Under the pieces are notes generated by a model. The model was not told the origin of the DNA. It searched no databases and saw nothing but the letters and a program-made list of their open reading frames with translations. A DNA stretch of 54,900 bases from Pseudomonadota bacterium (lineage in GTDB: Bacteria > Desulfobacterota > Desulfovibrionia > Desulfovibrionales > Desulfovibrionaceae), in the NCBI GenBank assembly GCA_023411815.1, contig JAEYOJ010000143.1, positions 1 to 54,900 on the forward strand, written 5' to 3'. Made by a program: the position numbers and the translations under genes. Numbering within the stretch: the stretch's first letter is position 1; every line of letters starts with the position of its first letter. Positions 49,490 to 54,900 of the stretch are shown piece after piece.

Positions 49490-51580
49490 TCAAATATCGA
49501 GGCACTCGTCCTCGGGCAGGCCCTCGTCGGTCAGGGGCAGCTCGATGATGAAAACCGTGCCCGGTCCGACAGGCTTGCCGTCCTCCTGACCAGCGCCGAG
49601 GTACTCCACCGGCGCGGGGCTCACGGCCGAAATCTTGCCCTTGTGGTCCTTGATGATGCCGAAGGACACGGACAGGCCGAGGCCGGTGCCCGCGCCCACC
49701 GGCTTGGTCGTGAAGAAGGGATCGAAAACCTGGGCCATGTGCTCCTGGCTGATGCCCTTGCCCGTATCGGCCACTGTGACCACGACCCGGCGGCGGTGCC
49801 TGCACAGCTTGGTGCGGATGGCGATGGTGCCGTCCGCGCCGATGGCGTCGAAGGCGTTGCTCAGGAGATTCAGCCAGACCTGCTTGAGCTTCTCCTTGTC
49901 CCCGCGGATCGGCGGCACGCCGTCGTCGAGCTGCATTTCCAAGAATACGCGCTCCTGCTGGAAAATGTGCCGCACCAAGGCCACGACATCGCGAATGGAC
50001 TCGTTCAGGTCAACCTCGGCCCAACTGGATTCCATCTGCCTCGAAAAGCCAAGCAGGTCGGCCACGATCTTGCGGCAGACCTGGGCCTGCTTCTCGATCA
50101 CGGCCACGTCCTCGCGCTCCCGGCTGCCTTCGGACAGATCCTCCAGCAGGATCTGGGAATAGCCGAGAATAATACCCAGAGGGGTGTTGATCTCATGGGC
50201 CACGCCGCCGGCCAGCTTGCCCAGGTCCTCCATCTTCTGCGACTGGATGAGCTGTTCCTGGTAGCGCTTGATGACCGATATGTCGCGGGCAGTGAGCAGC
50301 AGGCCGATGATGCGCGGGGGCCGAGCCGCATCCGTCGGCTCGCCGTCGTAGACCGGTACGTTGACCACGTGGAACCAGCGGCGGTTCTCTCCGCGCTGCA
50401 CATATATCTCCTTGGAGAGAGGAATGCCGGTTTCCAGCACCTGCCGACTCTCCTCCTCGCCGAGCACCCCATGGCCGGCCGGGAAGATGTCCTTGTCCGT
50501 GCGCCCGACAACCTCCTCTTCGGACAGGGAGAAGTAGCGGCGAAAGGCCTTGTTCACCAAACGGTAGACCAGATGCTCGTCCTGAAGACTGACCAGGTCC
50601 GGAGTCACGTCGAAGACCGTTTGCAGGAGTTGCTCCTGGCGGGCCAGATCTCGCCGGGCCGTCTCCAGCTCGCCGATATGGTCCTTGAGCGTCGCGGCCA
50701 TGACGTCGAAGGCCTCGGCCAGGCTCTGTATTTCGTCACCGGCGTTCTGCATGTAAACGGGACAGCTCTTGCAGCTTTCGCGCTTGACCTCGCCCTCGGC
50801 ATTGGCGCAGGCGGGGCAAAGCGTGCCGGCCATGTACCAGCAGCGCCGGCGAAGGTCGCCGTATGCCGGACAATTCTCCAGCCCGCAGTCCATGATCTCC
50901 CAGCAGTTGCTTCCCCTGGCGGTGCTCGCCTGCACGTCCAGGTTGCCGCGCATGATCTCCTCGGCCGAGGCGCGCAGGAGATTGATGCGCCGGGTCACGT
51001 TGCGCGCGAAGAAGGAGCCCAGGATGAGCGAGAGCAGCGCGCCGGCTCCGGTGACGGCGAAGGTGGCCCAGAACAGCCTCCGGCCGGTGCGTTGCACCTC
51101 TTGCCGGGACAAGCCGATGCGAGCCGTGCCGATGCGGTTGTCGCCGATGCGCACGTCCGCGGCGAAGTCGTAGACGAGGGAGCGCCCGGTATCCAGGAGC
51201 AGGATGCCGACTTCCTCGGATGCCGGCCCGGCATTGACCTCCTTGAGAGCCACCGGGAAGCCGTCGAGGAAGGAATGCGCCAGGACCAGGCCGTCCTTGT
51301 CCTGGATGAAGGCGTACTCGACGCTCTCGTCCAGGGCCCTGTACTGGTCCACGGTCTTCTTCAGGCGCAGGTAGTCCCGGGTCAGCAGTTGCTCTTCGGC
51401 CCTGCCGGCCAAGTTCAGCACCATGCCGGAGCCGCGTTTCTTGCTTTCCTCCAACAGCGAGCCGGTGACCAGTCCGCTGACCAGGATGGCCGTGAACAGG
51501 CCGAAGACGACGACGATCGCCGCGATGCCCAGGTTGATCTTGCCCCGAAAGGACATGGCGGACAGAAATCCGACCCGCAC
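49490..51580 (-). CDS. sensor histidine kinase with cysteine-rich insertion in HAMP
   Basis: A 696-residue kinase from GTG 51580. Two membrane segments (about 15-40 and 168-192) flank a periplasmic sensor. The first HAMP helix (NVTRRINLLRASAEEI) is followed by eight cysteines at 226, 232, 237, 247, 255, 258, 270 and 273 (NCWEIMDCG, CPAYG, RCWYMAGTLCPAC, CKSCPVY), and only then the second HAMP helix (DEIQSLAEAFDVMAATL). PAS is at about 315-435, His462 in AHEINTPLG, and the ATPase has DTGKGI and GTGLGLS. It begins 2 bp after the PhnD-like lipoprotein stop, so the two form a sensory unit. No dedicated regulator is adjacent. Confidence 0.92.
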   Translation of the reverse strand: MRVGFLSAMSFRGKINLGIAAIVVVFGLFTAILVSGLVTGSLLEESKKRGSGMVLNLAGRAEEQLLTRDYLRLKKTVDQYRALDESVEYAFIQDKDGLVLAHSFLDGFPVALKEVNAGPASEEVGILLLDTGRSLVYDFAADVRIGDNRIGTARIGLSRQEVQRTGRRLFWATFAVTGAGALLSLILGSFFARNVTRRINLLRASAEEIMRGNLDVQASTARGSNCWEIMDCGLENCPAYGDLRRRCWYMAGTLCPACANAEGEVKRESCKSCPVYMQNAGDEIQSLAEAFDVMAATLKDHIGELETARRDLARQEQLLQTVFDVTPDLVSLQDEHLVYRLVNKAFRRYFSLSEEEVVGRTDKDIFPAGHGVLGEEESRQVLETGIPLSKEIYVQRGENRRWFHVVNVPVYDGEPTDAARPPRIIGLLLTARDISVIKRYQEQLIQSQKMEDLGKLAGGVAHEINTPLGIILGYSQILLEDLSEGSREREDVAVIEKQAQVCRKIVADLLGFSRQMESSWAEVDLNESIRDVVALVRHIFQQERVFLEMQLDDGVPPIRGDKEKLKQVWLNLLSNAFDAIGADGTIAIRTKLCRHRRRVVVTVADTGKGISQEHMAQVFDPFFTTKPVGAGTGLGLSVSFGIIKDHKGKISAVSPAPVEYLGAGQEDGKPVGPGTVFIIELPLTDEGLPEDECLDI

Positions 51581-51582
51581 GG

Positions 51583-52503
51583 TTACTCTCCCAGGTCTCC
51601 GCCGATTTTCGCCATGAGTGCGCGCACCGGATCGAAATCGCGGTCCTGTGCCGGAACGATGCGCAGGATGCCGGCAGGGTCGAGAATTGCCTGCTGTTCC
51701 GGGTCATCCCGAGACAGGGCAGTCATGGCCGCCCTGATCTTTTCCACGACCTGCGGGTCCATGCCCCCGCGCGTGGCGTATACCCAGGCCGGGTACGCCG
51801 GGCTCTCGGCCACGACCCGGATCTCGCGGACAGGGATGCGATTGCGCATGATGTCCAGGGTGCCGGTGCGGATGGTGCCGATGTCGTACTCGCCGGAGAA
51901 GACGGCATAGACCACGCGCTCCTGATTGCCGCCCGCGAAGTTGACCTCGGCGAAGTCCGCCTTGCGTATGCCGTGGTCCCAAAACAGGCCCAGAGGGAAA
52001 AGGTAGCCCCCGGCCGAGGATTCGTCCGTGGCGATCCAGCGTTTGCCCCGGCAGTCTTCCAGGGTCTGGATGTCCTTGTTGTCCGCGCGGATGATGACCT
52101 GCCCGCTGAACGTGTCGCTGCCCGTGGGCTCGACGACTCGGGCGAAGGCCTTGGCGCCGTAACGGTCGGCGATCTTTATGTAAACGAACGGGTTCGTGTA
52201 GGATATGTCTATGCGGCCCTGACCGAACAGGGACATGTGCTCCTCGAAGGACGAGGGGAATACCTGCCGGATTGACAGGCCCGTGGCCGCGGACAGGTAT
52301 TCGACCATGCGATGATGGCGCAGGTAGGACACCGCCGGCGAGTATTGGGGCAGATAGGCGTAGGTAAGGTCCTCCCTGGGAGAGGGAATCGTAACCTCCT
52401 CTCGCCTGGAAAAGTCCACGCGCACCGCCGTTTCGTCCTCGGAACAGGCTGTCGCGGTCACCATCGCAAGAACGACGGAGAGAACAAGTACTATCCAACG
52501 CAC
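51583..52503 (-). CDS. PhnD-like substrate-binding lipoprotein
   Basis: A 306-residue lipoprotein from GTG 52503; the frame is open further upstream but only this start leaves a signal peptide at the N-terminus (RWIVLVLSVVLAMVTATAC, lipobox TAC). The mature part is a type-2 periplasmic binding fold of the PhnD/phosphite family: YLPQYSPAVSYLRHHRMVEYLS, GRIDISYTNPFVYIKI, SGQVIIRADN, WIATDESSAGGYLFP and FSGEYDIGTIRTGTLDI. In this family such proteins feed either a transporter or a kinase. No permease or ATPase is present; the next gene is a histidine kinase, so it most likely presents a ligand to that sensor. Confidence 0.87.
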   Translation of the reverse strand: MRWIVLVLSVVLAMVTATACSEDETAVRVDFSRREEVTIPSPREDLTYAYLPQYSPAVSYLRHHRMVEYLSAATGLSIRQVFPSSFEEHMSLFGQGRIDISYTNPFVYIKIADRYGAKAFARVVEPTGSDTFSGQVIIRADNKDIQTLEDCRGKRWIATDESSAGGYLFPLGLFWDHGIRKADFAEVNFAGGNQERVVYAVFSGEYDIGTIRTGTLDIMRNRIPVREIRVVAESPAYPAWVYATRGGMDPQVVEKIRAAMTALSRDDPEQQAILDPAGILRIVPAQDRDFDPVRALMAKIGGDLGE

Positions 52504-52842
52504 CCTGGCCGCCCCTTCTTCTCCTGCATGGCCCCACCCTACTCCATTGCGCTCGCGTTTCCTAGCCTGTGTCACGCGAAACCATTTCCGTTCACGCGCA
52601 GGCTCCGCCATGAGCATGTCTCGCCGAGGGACCGCGCGCACGAGCCTCCGGTGCGTTCCTCCCGCCGGGTTGGACAAGCGACTTGCTCCTCCCGGCAAAC
52701 GCCTTGATGTCCGGTTCACGCGCTGTCGGCCACCTGCTTTACCCTTTCCGCATCAAAAAAGCACGGGCGCCCGCGAACCGGCATCTTTTCAAGCCTTCCG
52801 CAGGTCGCCAATTTTTTTCGGCTTTTATTTTCTTTCCTCGTG
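52504..52842. other. non-coding part of the groES upstream region
   Basis: About 340 bp between the PhnD-like start and the groES promoter. A T-rich stretch (AATTTTTTTCGGC, TTTTATTTTC) lies just upstream of the -35 box and could act as an UP element. No gene is supported here. Confidence 0.5.
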
Positions 52843-52870
52843 TTGACAACCTGGCAAGTCGACTTATTGT
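52843..52870 (+). promoter_or_regulatory. groESL sigma-70-type promoter
   Basis: A perfect -35 TTGACA (52843-52848), a 16-bp spacer and a -10 TATTGT (52865-52870). Transcription should start near 52877, giving a leader of about 130 nt that includes the CIRCE element. Confidence 0.65.
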
Positions 52871-52931
52871 TCCCCCTCGGATGGCGGGAGGACTTGCCAA
52901 AAAATTCCGAAGGGGGTACATCCGCCACGGA

Positions 52932-52958
52932 TTGGCACTCCTCCCAAGAGAGTGCTAG
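52932..52958 (+). promoter_or_regulatory. CIRCE element (HrcA operator)
   Basis: TTGGCACTC, nine bases, GAGTGCTAG: the CIRCE consensus TTAGCACTC-N9-GAGTGCTAA with one change in each arm, still a matched dyad. HrcA binds it and represses groESL until heat stress. It lies about 60 bp downstream of the promoter and 46 bp before groES. Confidence 0.93.
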
Positions 52959-53004
52959 CAGTCCATCAAAGTAGTCATCAAGAAGTACTCGGAGGTATCG
53001 ACTC

Positions 53005-53292
53005 ATGAAGCTCAAACCCCTGCACGACCGCGTTCTGGTCAAGCGCCTGGAGTCCGAAGAAGTGACCAAGGGCGGCATCATCATCCCCGACTCCGCCAAG
53101 GAAAAGCCCATCAAGGGCGAGGTCATCGCCGTTGGACCCGGCAAGACCAGCGACAAGGGCGAGAAGATCAAGATGAACGTGGAGAAGGGCAACAAGGTGC
53201 TCTTCAACAAGTACGCCGGCACCGAGATCAAGATCGACGGCGAAGAGCTCCTCGTCATGCGCGAGGACGACATCCTGGCCATCATCGAGTAG
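53005..53292 (+). CDS. groES: co-chaperonin GroES
   Basis: A 95-residue protein, normal for the family, with CTCGGAGG upstream. MKLKPLHDRVLVKRL at the start, the mobile loop KGGIIIPDSAKEKP, GEVIAVGPG and VLFNKYAGTEIKIDGEELLVMREDDILAI are all canonical. It forms the heptameric lid of GroEL in the cytosol. It is first in the CIRCE-controlled operon, 45 bp before groEL. Confidence 0.97.
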   Translation: MKLKPLHDRVLVKRLESEEVTKGGIIIPDSAKEKPIKGEVIAVGPGKTSDKGEKIKMNVEKGNKVLFNKYAGTEIKIDGEELLVMREDDILAIIE

Positions 53293-53337
53293 CTGCGGCT
53301 TCGAGTAACGAACTGAATCCAAGAAGGAGACAATAGC

Positions 53338-54900
<1,563 letters not shown>

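Overview
The window looks like chromosomal DNA from a high-GC Gram-negative bacterium, most likely a sulfate reducer of the Desulfovibrio group. The pointers are a UGA-coded selenoprotein with a thiol-redox fold, an LPS-kinase-like protein, an outer-membrane barrel, a response-regulator/TPR protein, dense two-component and c-di-GMP signalling genes, and a CIRCE-controlled groESL operon. The species assignment is inference; no rRNA gene is present.

Positions 1-5486 are the right end of a genomic island. They hold the tail of a BREX defence operon, in the order SNF2-type helicase (cut by the window edge), PglZ, BrxA-position protein, which matches type 3 BREX. A low-GC gap with no convincing gene follows, then a DUF6933-type gene. 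The island ends at a 45-nt block that is base for base the 3' part of a tRNA-Phe(GAA), from anticodon loop to CCA, followed by a strong terminator. This is the expected scar of integration into a tRNA gene.

Positions 5812-11874 are a five-gene co-directional cluster: FAD sugar-lactone oxidase, sensory-rhodopsin-transducer-like protein, Nramp-like transporter, luciferase-like flavin oxidoreductase and GH15 glucosidase. It points to sugar or compatible-solute metabolism. On the minus strand follow a STAS-like protein and an overlapping MreB paralogue. Next on the plus strand are a stand-alone glutamate synthase FMN domain, a NarX-type kinase/LuxR regulator pair, and UDP-glucuronate decarboxylase with GalE.

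Positions 19865-26683 hold a PPOx/amidotransferase pair, a TPR protein with a perfect 20-bp palindrome upstream, a short selenoprotein read through TGA with a SECIS-like hairpin, an unknown protein, an exported FG-GAP protein, and LivH/LivM permeases without their ATPases. Positions 26810-36474 are mostly single genes: LPS-type kinase, TetR, biotin synthase, Ser/Thr kinase fused to an FGE-like domain, outer-membrane barrel, surface-antigen lipoprotein, MarR, HNH, GlsB-type membrane protein and EamA transporter.

Positions 36530-52503 are rich in signalling: two divergent TPR proteins (one with a degenerate receiver), a dual-specificity phosphatase fused to a Cys cluster, a ferric-reductase-like flavoprotein, and a four-gene minus-strand operon (receiver, PEP-synthase-like phosphotransferase, NYN nuclease, ADP-ribosylglycohydrolase). 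A CHASE4-like/PAS/GGDEF/EAL protein follows, then a PhnD-like lipoprotein with a histidine kinase whose HAMP is split by eight cysteines. The window closes with groES and groEL, groEL being cut by the right edge. No CRISPR array, rRNA or complete tRNA was found.
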